DNA of 9,864 nucleotides. It comes from JBBILG01 sp037445085 (GTDB taxonomy: Bacteria; Pseudomonadota; Gammaproteobacteria; Burkholderiales; Methylophilaceae). The position numbers were made by a program, and so were the translations under genes. This document shows, one piece after another, positions 1 to 5,967 of the stretch; the stretch's first letter is position 1; each line of letters starts with the position of its first letter. The notes beneath the pieces were generated by a model. That model searched no databases, had not been told where the DNA came from, and worked only from the letters and a program-made list of their open reading frames with translations. The stretch covers positions 1 through 9,864 of the forward strand of contig JBBILG010000067.1 in assembly GCA_037445085.1 (NCBI GenBank), read 5' to 3'.

Positions 1-417
<417 letters not shown>

Positions 418-427
418 CGTAAAGCGC

Positions 428-441
428 GAGGGGTGAGGCGT
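428..441. repeat. Heptanucleotide direct repeat, two units (GAGGSGT)
   Basis: Two adjacent 7-base units, GAGGGGT and GAGGCGT, begin 10 bases after the ahcY stop. They are the reverse complement of the ACGCCTC/GCGCCTC units found at 623-643 at the start of metF, so the gap between the two genes is bracketed by inverted heptamer clusters. The units are read directly from the sequence; that they form one repeat family is an inference from the shared 7-base period and core. Confidence 0.6.
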
Positions 442-521
442 AGACACCATGACCTCGAAAGCTGGCGCGAGGCTCCTTGAGCGAACTGGAAACCCAACTC
501 ATCATTGCACGTGGATTGTCT

Positions 522-575
522 CCAGGAAGAAGCCTTTCCGGCAGATTGACTGGAAAAGGCTTGCTCCCTTCCTGG
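522..575. repeat. Long imperfect inverted repeat / hairpin upstream of metF
   Basis: The outer arms CCAGGAAG (522-529) and CTTCCTGG (568-575) are perfectly complementary. They continue into inner arms AAGCCTTTCC (530-539) and GGAAAAGGCTT (552-562), complementary except for one extra base. The loop is 12 bases (540-551), and 5 unpaired bases (563-567) sit between the right arms. In RNA this gives about 18 base pairs. There is no U-tract downstream, so a role as a simple intrinsic terminator is doubtful. It could be a metF leader structure, an mRNA-stabilising stem, or part of an inserted repeat. Confidence 0.65.
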
Positions 576-597
576 CGGTCTGATCAACCATGTGCGT

Positions 598-603
598 AGG
601 AAA
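598..603 (+). promoter_or_regulatory. Ribosome binding site of metF
   Basis: AGGAAA lies 8 bases before the ATG at 612. This decides the metF start: the conserved domain begins only around residue 14, and no other ATG or GTG in frame lies between 612 and that point, so the repeat-derived first codons are probably translated. Confidence 0.65.
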
Positions 604-611
604 GCAGACGC

Positions 612-1466
612 ATGAACGCATCACGCCTCGCGCCTCGCGCCTCACGAACGTTCAGTTTTGAGTTTTTTCCGCCCAAGACGGCAGAGGGTGTGGCCAAGCT
701 GCGCGAGGCGCGCAAACAGTTGGCGCAGCTCGGCCCCCGGTTCTTCTCGGTGACCTTCGGTGCTGGCGGCTCGACGCGTGACCGCACCCTGGAGACGGTG
801 CTGGAAATCCAGGCTGAGGGATTTGATGCGGCGCCCCACATTTCCTGCATTTCCGCCACGCGCGACGACATCCGTGCCATTCTGGCCGAATACCGCGATC
901 ACGGTATCCGCCACGTGGTGGCATTGCGCGGCGACCTGCCCTCGGGCGAAGTGACCGCCGGCGATTTCCGCTACGCCAACGAACTGGTGGAATTCATCCG
1001 CTGCGAGACCGGCGACTGGTTCGACATCGAAGTCGCGGCCTATCCGGAATTTCATCCCGAGGCGCCTTCCGCGCGCGCCGACCTGCAGGCGTTCCGGCGC
1101 AAGGTGGAGGCGGGGGCGAATGCGGCGATCACCCAGTATTTCTACAACGCGGATGCCTATTTCCGCTTCATCGACGAATGTGATGCCATGGGCATCGCCA
1201 TCCCCATCGTGCCCGGCATCATGCCCATCTACAACTACGCCCAACTGGCCCGCTTCTCCACCGTGTGCGGCGCGGAAATCCCGCGCTGGCTGCGGCTGCG
1301 GCTGCAGGACTACGGCGACGATCTGGCCTCGGTGCGCGCGTTCGGCCTGGAGGTGGTGACCGAACTGTGCGACCGCCTGCTCTCCGGCGGCGCCCCCGGC
1401 CTGCATTTCTATACGCTCAACCAAGCTGGCGCCGTCTCCACCATCTGGCAGCGGCTCGGGCTGTAG
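612..1466 (+). CDS. metF: Methylenetetrahydrofolate reductase (5,10-methylene-THF to 5-methyl-THF)
   Basis: An FAD enzyme that reduces 5,10-methylene-THF to 5-methyl-THF, the methyl donor for methionine synthesis from homocysteine. The 284-residue length is normal for bacterial MetF. Visible marks are SFEFFPPKT (residues 15-23, with the catalytic Glu at 17), FFSVTFGAGGSTRDRT (44-59), APHISCI (74-80), ALRGDLP (104-110, with the flavin-tuning Asp at 108), AAYPEFHPEA (142-151), ITQYFYN (173-179, with the substrate-binding Gln at 175), VPGIMPI (200-206) and FYTLN (266-270). It follows ahcY by 194 bp in the same direction, which fits the methyl cycle. The first 13 residues are odd: they come from three heptanucleotide repeats and precede the usual family start. 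The gene converges on smg with 9 bp between the stops. Confidence 0.97.
   Translation: MNASRLAPRASRTFSFEFFPPKTAEGVAKLREARKQLAQLGPRFFSVTFGAGGSTRDRTLETVLEIQAEGFDAAPHISCISATRDDIRAILAEYRDHGIRHVVALRGDLPSGEVTAGDFRYANELVEFIRCETGDWFDIEVAAYPEFHPEAPSARADLQAFRRKVEAGANAAITQYFYNADAYFRFIDECDAMGIAIPIVPGIMPIYNYAQLARFSTVCGAEIPRWLRLRLQDYGDDLASVRAFGLEVVTELCDRLLSGGAPGLHFYTLNQAGAVSTIWQRLGL
623..643. repeat. Heptanucleotide tandem repeat, three units, inside the start of metF
   Basis: Three tandem 7-base units, ACGCCTC, GCGCCTC and GCGCCTC, followed by ACG, occupy codons about 4 to 11 of metF. Three units add 21 bases, so the frame is kept; a gain or loss of one or two units would shift it. The orientation is opposite to the related pair at 428-441. 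Confidence 0.7.
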
Positions 1467-1475
1467 CGGCCGGCT

Positions 1476-1934
1476 TCAGTGCAGAGTGGGACGGCTGTCG
1501 CTGAATACCGCATCCTCGACGAACAGGTAATCGCCGGCCTTGTCCTGGTTCCACAGGGTCATCAGCATGATCCATTTGAACTGCTCCAGCGTCACCTCGC
1601 TTTCGGGCAGCGCCATGGCGCGGTCCAGGGCGAGTTCGCGCTGCGCCGCGCCGATGACGCCGGCCTGTTCCAGGAACATGAGGAAGCTCAGGCCCTCGGG
1701 ATGGATCTTGCCGGTTTCCTCCTCGGCATGGAGGCGCACACTGCCCGCCCCCGGCGGCGTGGCGTCCGGCATGCGTTCGGTCATTTCCTCCAGGGTGCGG
1801 AACCAGTCGAAGGCACCGCTGATGTCGTCTTCCTCGAAGCCGGCGGCAGACAGCTCCTCGGCCAGGGTGACGGGATCGGGACGGACGTCGGCTTCGAAGT
1901 AGTTCTCGAACAGATACACGAGCACCTCAAACAT
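1476..1934 (-). CDS. smg: Smg family protein (DUF494)
   Basis: A small conserved protein of unproven function, regularly encoded beside dprA in beta- and gammaproteobacteria. From the chosen start it has 152 residues, close to the roughly 157 of the E. coli protein. Family marks are the N-terminal MFEVLVYLFENYF, the block FEEDDISGAFDWF around residues 33-45, and the C-terminal KWIMLMTLWNQ and LFVEDAVF. I see no signal peptide or membrane segment. The start at 1934 is chosen because the family begins MFEVL and an AAGG lies at 1947-1944, 9 bases upstream of the ATG. The frame stays open upstream for 83 more codons through the MITE-like element to an ATG at 2183 that overlaps the dprA stop. That extension is repeat-derived and probably not part of the normal protein. 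Identification as Smg is firm, function is not. Confidence 0.93.
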   Translation of the reverse strand: MFEVLVYLFENYFEADVRPDPVTLAEELSAAGFEEDDISGAFDWFRTLEEMTERMPDATPPGAGSVRLHAEEETGKIHPEGLSFLMFLEQAGVIGAAQRELALDRAMALPESEVTLEQFKWIMLMTLWNQDKAGDYLFVEDAVFSDSRPTLH

Positions 1935-1954
1935 GCCTGCTGCCCTTGAAAGCC

Positions 1955-2148
1955 GTCTCAAAAAATGCTGCGAAGCGCGCCTGCGGCGTTGCGCGGTCTT
2001 GGCTGCGGCCGCTTCGCTCAACCTTGGCATGGCCAAGGCCAGCCCGCGTCGCAACTGCGTTGCCGCTTGCTCGCCGTACTCCGTGTACTGTCTCGGTCGC
2101 TGCGTTCCGGGCGCCTTGCATCCGTCTCTCCTCGCGATTTTCTGAGAC
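1955..2148. mobile_element. MITE-like element with terminal inverted repeats, between dprA and smg
   Basis: The ends are GTCTCAAAAAAT (1955-1966) and ATTTTCTGAGAC (2137-2148), inverted copies matching at 11 of 12 positions, and they bound 194 bp with no transposase. The inside is rich in small palindromes: GCGAAGC (1970-1976) with GCTTCGC (2011-2017); a perfect 7-bp stem CCTTGGC/GCCAAGG around ATG (2022-2038); GCAAC/GTTGC around TGC (2051-2063); and GTAC pairs at 2076-2088. A second GTCTC at 2124-2128 is inverted relative to the right end. This architecture fits a miniature inverted-repeat element or another dispersed intergenic repeat. I could not identify a clean target-site duplication. 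It fills most of the 248-bp space between dprA and smg, which are usually close together. Mobility and copy number are inferences. Confidence 0.7.
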
Positions 2149-2182
2149 AACTGCTGGTCTGCACGGATTGCGATGTCCCGCA

Positions 2183-3265
2183 TCAGGAGATGCGCTGGTA
2201 GCGGCCGCCGGGCAGACTGGCGACTTTGCCTTCCAGTTCCAGTAACAGCAGCATGGCGGAAAGGGCATCGCTCGTCAAGCCGCTGTGTTCGGCCAGCGCG
2301 TCCAGGCTGACCGGGTCGTAACCGAGGTGGGCGAGCAGCGGTTCGCTGTCGGCGGGCATGGCGGCAGCGGGGTGCGGCGGCGCGGCGGCGCCCAGTTCCT
2401 CCAGGATGTCGTGGATGCTGTCCACCAGCTTGGCGCCCTGCCGGATCAACTGGTGGCAGCCCTTGGCCAGCGGCGAATGGATGGAGCCGGGGATGGCGAA
2501 TACCTCGCGCCCTTGTTCCGCGGCCAGCCGCGCGGTGATGAGCGAACCGCTCTGCAGGTTGGCCTCCACCACCAGGCAGCCAAGGGCGAGGCCGCTGATG
2601 ATGCGGTTGCGGCGCGGGAAGTTCTGCGCCCGGGAGGGGGTGCCGAGCGGGAATTCGGACAATAGCAGGCCGTGCTCCGCGATCCGGTGGGCGAGCCCCT
2701 TGTGGCGTGCGGGATAGACGATGTCCAGGCCGGTGCCAACCACGGCGATGGTGCTGCCGCGGCCCTGCAGGGCGCCGCGGTGGGCGGCGCCGTCGATGCC
2801 CAGCGCGAGGCCGCTGACGATGCAGTAGCCGGCATCACTCAGGGTGCGGGCGAATTCCTCGGCATTCTTCTCCCCCTGCGGAGTGGCATTGCGGCTTCCG
2901 ACGATGGCGAGTGCCGGGCGGGCGAGCGGTGCCAGACTGCCCTTGGCGTAGAGCAGCGGCGGCGGGTCGGGAATTTCCAGCAGGGCGGGGGGGTAGGCTT
3001 CATTCGCCAGGGTGATGAGGGTGTTGCCAGGGGCCGCCAGCCATTCCAGTGCGGGGGCGCATGCCTGCAGCTCCGGCCCCTCGGCGATGCGGCGGGCGAC
3101 AGGGTCGCCCACCACCTTGCGCAATTCGGCATGGGACGCGGCATAGACCTGTGCCGGCGGCCCGCAGGCGCGCAGCAGCGCGCACATGCCTTGTCCGCCC
3201 AGCCCCTCGACCTGGCTCAAGGCCACCCACAGCGCGGCGTCCTCGCCCGGTGTGCCGCGGATCAT
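2183..3265 (-). CDS. dprA: DNA-processing protein DprA (Smf)
   Basis: A cytoplasmic protein that binds incoming single-stranded DNA during natural transformation and loads RecA onto it. It has 360 residues, a usual length. The N-terminal helical region (about 1-95) is followed by the Rossmann-like DprA core: AIVGSRNATPQGEKNAEEFA (from about 119), SGLALGIDGAAHRGAL, VVGTGLDIVYP (often GCD rather than GLD in relatives), FPRRNRIISGLA, VVEANLQSGSLITARLA, EVFAIPGSI and GCHQLIRQGAKL. A C-terminal winged-helix-like segment (about 305-360) follows a short Ala/Pro-rich linker. Its ATG overlaps the TGA of the LysM gene (TGATG), so translation is probably coupled. It is followed by a MITE-like element and smg. 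Presence of dprA alone does not prove competence, as the gene is widely kept. Confidence 0.96.
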   Translation of the reverse strand: MIRGTPGEDAALWVALSQVEGLGGQGMCALLRACGPPAQVYAASHAELRKVVGDPVARRIAEGPELQACAPALEWLAAPGNTLITLANEAYPPALLEIPDPPPLLYAKGSLAPLARPALAIVGSRNATPQGEKNAEEFARTLSDAGYCIVSGLALGIDGAAHRGALQGRGSTIAVVGTGLDIVYPARHKGLAHRIAEHGLLLSEFPLGTPSRAQNFPRRNRIISGLALGCLVVEANLQSGSLITARLAAEQGREVFAIPGSIHSPLAKGCHQLIRQGAKLVDSIHDILEELGAAAPPHPAAAMPADSEPLLAHLGYDPVSLDALAEHSGLTSDALSAMLLLLELEGKVASLPGGRYQRIS

Positions 3266-4413
3266 CAGGGCGTGGTGACGATGTCGCCGGTCTCGATGGC
3301 ACGCTCCGACTGCATGACCAGAGCATAGGAGACGCGCCCGAAGGTACGGAATACCATGGCCAGTCCGATGCGCTCGTCCGGCAACCGGATGACCACCGGC
3401 TCGGGGTCGCTGCTGCCGTCGGCCGGCCGGGTACCGAGGCGCAGCTGTACCCTGCCCTGCTCGTCGCGCTTGAGAGTGCCGTCCTCGCTGCGCTCCAGGT
3501 TGACGTAGCCCTCGCGCGGCTTGCCGGTAGCCTTCTTTTCCGGCGGCAGGGTGATGCCGCCGCGGTGGATGGCCAGCACGTGACCTTCCTCCAGGCCGTC
3601 CGCCGTGCCGCGGCTGATGGCGATGATGGCATTCCTGCCGGTGGTGTTGGCGCCGTCATAGGCGGAGAGCACGCGGCCGGTGATCGCGCTGTCCGGCGCC
3701 CGCGGCACGAAGCTGGCGAGCTCGCGCTCGACCTGCGGTGTCAGGCGGTCGCCGATGTTGGCGTCCTGGGTGATGCGGGTCACCTCGACGGTGGCGGCGT
3801 TGCCGTAACGGGCCACGCGCGCATCGCCGATGTAGACGGCTTCGGTGCCCAGCACTTCCTTGCTGTCGGGATCGACGAAAGTCCTGCCTGGCCGGTAGAT
3901 GTGCCAGTTGCCGCCGTCGCCTTCCCGGATCCTGTCCACGTACACCTTCATGTCGGGTGCGATCAGCAGGCGGCCATCCTCGGCGGCGACGATCCTCGGC
4001 GCATCCTTCAGAACGTCCTGCTCGATGACCAGCGGCTGGCTGAGGAAAGGCGCGATCGCGCCGGGGGGAATGGTGGGGATGGGCTGCTTTTCCAGCGCCT
4101 CGATACGCACACCGGGCTGCAGGCGCACTTCCTCGCGCAGCAGGCGCAGGCGCGGTTCGCCGCCGGAGAGATCGAGCGCGATGACGTCGCCGGGGTAGAT
4201 GAGGTGCGGATTCCTGATCTGCTCGCGGTTGAGCTTCCACAGCCTGGGCCACAGCCAAGGATCCTTGAGGAAGCGTGCGGCGATGCCCCACAGGGTATCG
4301 CCCTTGACCACCACGTAGCGATCGGGGTGGTCGTCGCGCAGCTGCACGGTGTCCGCCCATGCACTCAGACTCAGGCAACAAAGCAGGAGGGACGCTATAA
4401 TTTGTTTTCTCAT
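3265..4413 (-). CDS. Secreted LysM-domain peptidoglycan-binding protein
   Basis: Probably an exported envelope protein that binds peptidoglycan through one LysM domain. From the chosen start it has 382 residues. Residues 1-20 look like a signal peptide: positive MRK, a hydrophobic core IIASLLLCCLSLS, and the cleavage signal AWA before DT. The LysM domain spans about 32-80, with YVVVKGDTLWGIAARFLKD and a closing IYPGDVIAL. The remaining 300 residues resemble the conserved C-terminal part of the LysM proteins found beside dprA in betaproteobacteria; I recognise no enzyme motif there. The start at 4413 is chosen over the upstream ATG at 4479 because it gives a proper signal peptide and has GAGG at 4423-4420, 6 bases upstream. 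It heads the minus-strand cluster with dprA and smg and is divergent from def. The exact role is unknown. Confidence 0.9.
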   Translation of the reverse strand: MRKQIIASLLLCCLSLSAWADTVQLRDDHPDRYVVVKGDTLWGIAARFLKDPWLWPRLWKLNREQIRNPHLIYPGDVIALDLSGGEPRLRLLREEVRLQPGVRIEALEKQPIPTIPPGAIAPFLSQPLVIEQDVLKDAPRIVAAEDGRLLIAPDMKVYVDRIREGDGGNWHIYRPGRTFVDPDSKEVLGTEAVYIGDARVARYGNAATVEVTRITQDANIGDRLTPQVERELASFVPRAPDSAITGRVLSAYDGANTTGRNAIIAISRGTADGLEEGHVLAIHRGGITLPPEKKATGKPREGYVNLERSEDGTLKRDEQGRVQLRLGTRPADGSSDPEPVVIRLPDERIGLAMVFRTFGRVSYALVMQSERAIETGDIVTTP

Positions 4414-4419
4414 GGGCAG

Positions 4420-4423
4420 CCTC
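4420..4423 (-). promoter_or_regulatory. Ribosome binding site of the LysM gene
   Basis: GAGG on the minus strand, 6 bases before the ATG at 4413. It supports the downstream start that exposes a signal peptide, against the 22-residue longer reading beginning at 4479. Confidence 0.6.
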
Positions 4424-4452
4424 GGGCGTGGTCGCGAACGGACATCGCGAAG

Positions 4453-4481
4453 TTGCGTTAAATTCTGCATGTAATTCATTA
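4453..4481 (+). promoter_or_regulatory. Weak candidate promoter for the def operon
   Basis: TTGCGT at 4453-4458 gives a fair -35, but the bases 16-17 positions further (TTCATTA, 4475-4481) match a -10 box poorly. An alternative is the perfect TATAAT at 4396-4401, which lies inside the signal-peptide codons of the LysM gene and lacks a good -35; it would give a leader of roughly 90 bases. The def operon must start somewhere in this divergent region, but the sequence does not decide where. Confidence 0.25.
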
Positions 4482-4490
4482 GGCAATCAA
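4462..4490 (-). promoter_or_regulatory. Candidate sigma-70 promoter of the LysM-dprA-smg cluster
   Basis: On the minus strand TTGATT (4490-4485) is separated by exactly 17 bases from CAGAAT (4467-4462), a 5/6 and a 4/6 match to the -35 and -10 consensus. Transcription would start near 4455, about 40 bases before the LysM start. The divergent gap 4414-4496 is the only AT-richer stretch in this area, which adds some weight. The call is by eye only. Confidence 0.4.
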
Positions 4491-4496
4491 GCTTTT

Positions 4497-5000
4497 ATGG
4501 CGATACTGAGTATCCTGCACTACCCCGACGAGCGTTTGCACAAGGTAGCGCAGCCCGTCACGGAAGTAAATGACGATATCCGCCGTCTGATCGACGACAT
4601 GGCCGAGACCATGTATGCCGCGCCCGGCATCGGTTTGGCGGCTACCCAGGTGGACGTGCGTCTGCGGGTCATCACCATCGACATTTCCGAGACGCGCGAC
4701 CATCTGCAGGTGTTCGTCAATCCGCATCTCGTGGCGAGTGAGGGGCGCCGCGAGCACGAGGAGGGTTGCCTGTCGGTACCCGGCATCTACGAGAAGGTGT
4801 GCCGTGCCGACAAGGTGACGGTGGAAGCGCTCGACCGCGACGGCAGGCCGTTCACGCTGGCGGCGGACGGACTGCTTGCCACCTGCATCCAGCACGAGAT
4901 GGATCACCTGCAGGGCAAGGTGTTCGTCGAATACCTCTCCCAGCTCAAGCAAATCCGCATCCGCAAGAAGCTGAAGAAGCACCTGCGGGAAACGATGTGA
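4497..5000 (+). CDS. def: Peptide deformylase
   Basis: Removes the formyl group from the N-terminal methionine of new proteins as they leave the ribosome; an Fe2+ metalloenzyme. It has 167 residues, as usual for type I bacterial enzymes. All three signature motifs are present: GIGLAATQV (44-52), EEGCLSVPG (88-96, metal ligand Cys91) and QHEMDHLQG (132-140, with metal ligands His133 and His137 and catalytic Glu134). A basic C-terminal tail, RIRKKLKKHLRE, fits the ribosome-contacting helix of this family. The start at 4497 gives the canonical MAILSILHYPD opening; an in-frame ATG at 4428 would add 23 unconserved residues. The ribosome binding site is weak (an AGG 13 bases upstream). It is followed by fmt after 26 bp, the usual pair for adding and removing the formyl group. 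Confidence 0.97.
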   Translation: MAILSILHYPDERLHKVAQPVTEVNDDIRRLIDDMAETMYAAPGIGLAATQVDVRLRVITIDISETRDHLQVFVNPHLVASEGRREHEEGCLSVPGIYEKVCRADKVTVEALDRDGRPFTLAADGLLATCIQHEMDHLQGKVFVEYLSQLKQIRIRKKLKKHLRETM

Positions 5001-5026
5001 GTGCCGGCATGGCGGCCACATCCTGA

Positions 5027-5944
5027 ATGAAATTGATTTTCGCCGGTACGCCGGAATTCGCCGTGCCCGCCCTGGAGGCGCTGATCAGCGCCGGCCACGA
5101 GGTGGCACTGGTGTTGAGCCAGCCAGACCGTCCCGCCGGGCGCGGCATGAAGCCTGCCATGGGTCCAGTCAAGCAGCTCGCCCGACGGCATGGCATCCCG
5201 GTCCATCAGCCGCAGAGCCTGAAGGCGCCGGAAGACCGGGCACCGCTCGCCGCCGTCGGCGCGGATGCCATGATCGTCGCCGCCTATGGCCTGATTCTGC
5301 CGCAGGCGGTGCTGGACCTGCCGCGCCTCGGCTGCTTCAACATCCACGCCTCGCTGCTGCCGCGCTGGCGCGGCGCGGCGCCGATTGCCCGCGCCATCCA
5401 GGCGGGCGATGCGCAAACCGGCATCACCATCATGCGGGTGGTGCTGGCGCTGGATGCCGGTGCCATGCTGAAGAAGGCCAGCCTGCCCATCACCGGGCAG
5501 GATACCGCGCAGACCCTGCACGACCGTCTGGCGACGCTGGGTGGCCGGCTCATGGTGGAAACCCTGGCGGAACTGCCGCACCTCACTCCGCAGCCGCAGG
5601 ACGAGGCACTGGTCACCTATGCGGAGAAGCTGCGCAAGGACGAGGCGCCGCTCGACTGGCGGCGGAGCGCAACGGAGCTGGCGCGGCAGGTGCGGGCATT
5701 CAACCCGTTTCCGGTGGCGCAGGCGCGCATGCAGGGCGGGATCTGGCGCATCTGGATGGCGCAGGCGGAGGAGGGCGCCGGCGACCCCGGCAGCGCGCTC
5801 GCCGCCGGTGACGGCTTGCTGGTGGCGTGCGGTAGCGGCGCGCTGCGCATCACCGAACTGCAGAAACCGGGCGGCCGGCGCCTGCCGGCGCGCGAATTCC
5901 TGGCGGGCACACCGCTCGAGCCCGGCGACCGTTTCGATGTCTGA
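5027..5944 (+). CDS. fmt: Methionyl-tRNA formyltransferase
   Basis: Transfers a formyl group from 10-formyl-THF to the methionine on initiator tRNA. It has 305 residues, a little shorter than the E. coli enzyme (315). Visible: the N-terminal Rossmann start MKLIFAGTPEFAVPAL, the tRNA-contacting loop SQPDRPAGRGMKPA (31-44), the catalytic trio Asn105, His107 and Asp143 in FNIHASLLPRWRGAAPI and ALDAGAML, and a C-terminal tRNA-binding domain (about 205-305) with RAFNPFP. One oddity is that the segment before Asp143 reads MRVVLALDAGAML, where relatives usually have a form like MQMDxGLDTGDML; the catalytic Asp is kept but its neighbours differ. The gene begins 26 bp after def and ends 23 bp before rsmB, so these are very likely co-transcribed. 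The ribosome binding site is poor. Confidence 0.96.
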   Translation: MKLIFAGTPEFAVPALEALISAGHEVALVLSQPDRPAGRGMKPAMGPVKQLARRHGIPVHQPQSLKAPEDRAPLAAVGADAMIVAAYGLILPQAVLDLPRLGCFNIHASLLPRWRGAAPIARAIQAGDAQTGITIMRVVLALDAGAMLKKASLPITGQDTAQTLHDRLATLGGRLMVETLAELPHLTPQPQDEALVTYAEKLRKDEAPLDWRRSATELARQVRAFNPFPVAQARMQGGIWRIWMAQAEEGAGDPGSALAAGDGLLVACGSGALRITELQKPGGRRLPAREFLAGTPLEPGDRFDV

Positions 5945-5967
5945 TCCCGCCCACGCCGGGGTCCGTC

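Larger units (their letters stand above)
418..611. other. ahcY-metF intergenic region with repeats and hairpins
   Basis: This 194-bp gap holds no convincing gene. It contains two direct heptanucleotide units at 428-441, a small hairpin at 453-472 (CCTCG pairing with CGAGG), and a long imperfect inverted repeat at 522-575, followed by the metF ribosome binding site. No run of T follows the hairpins, so they do not look like classic intrinsic terminators. I looked for an S-adenosylhomocysteine riboswitch because of the neighbouring genes and saw no convincing match. A TTGACT at 546-551 lies inside the long hairpin without a good -10 partner. The gap may carry a transcript processing or leader structure, or may be the remains of an inserted repeat. 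Confidence 0.6.

Noticed and set aside
418..611. S-adenosylhomocysteine riboswitch before metF
   Set aside because: Expected from the gene context, but I could not find the conserved core by eye. The visible stems do not match that class. A covariance search would settle it.
642..1424. 260-residue minus-strand frame antisense to metF
   Set aside because: All MetF motifs are on the plus strand; the frame is a codon-usage shadow.
1467..1475. Shared terminator between convergent metF and smg
   Set aside because: Only 9 bases separate the stops, with no hairpin and T-run on either strand.
4396..4401. Perfect TATAAT on the plus strand as the main def promoter
   Set aside because: It lies within signal-peptide codons of the LysM gene and lacks a credible -35 box at 16-18 bases upstream, so it is kept only as an alternative.
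3049..4461. 470-residue open frame on the plus strand, antisense to the LysM gene and the dprA start
   Set aside because: The minus strand has a signal peptide, a LysM domain and DprA motifs; the plus-strand product has no recognisable domain.
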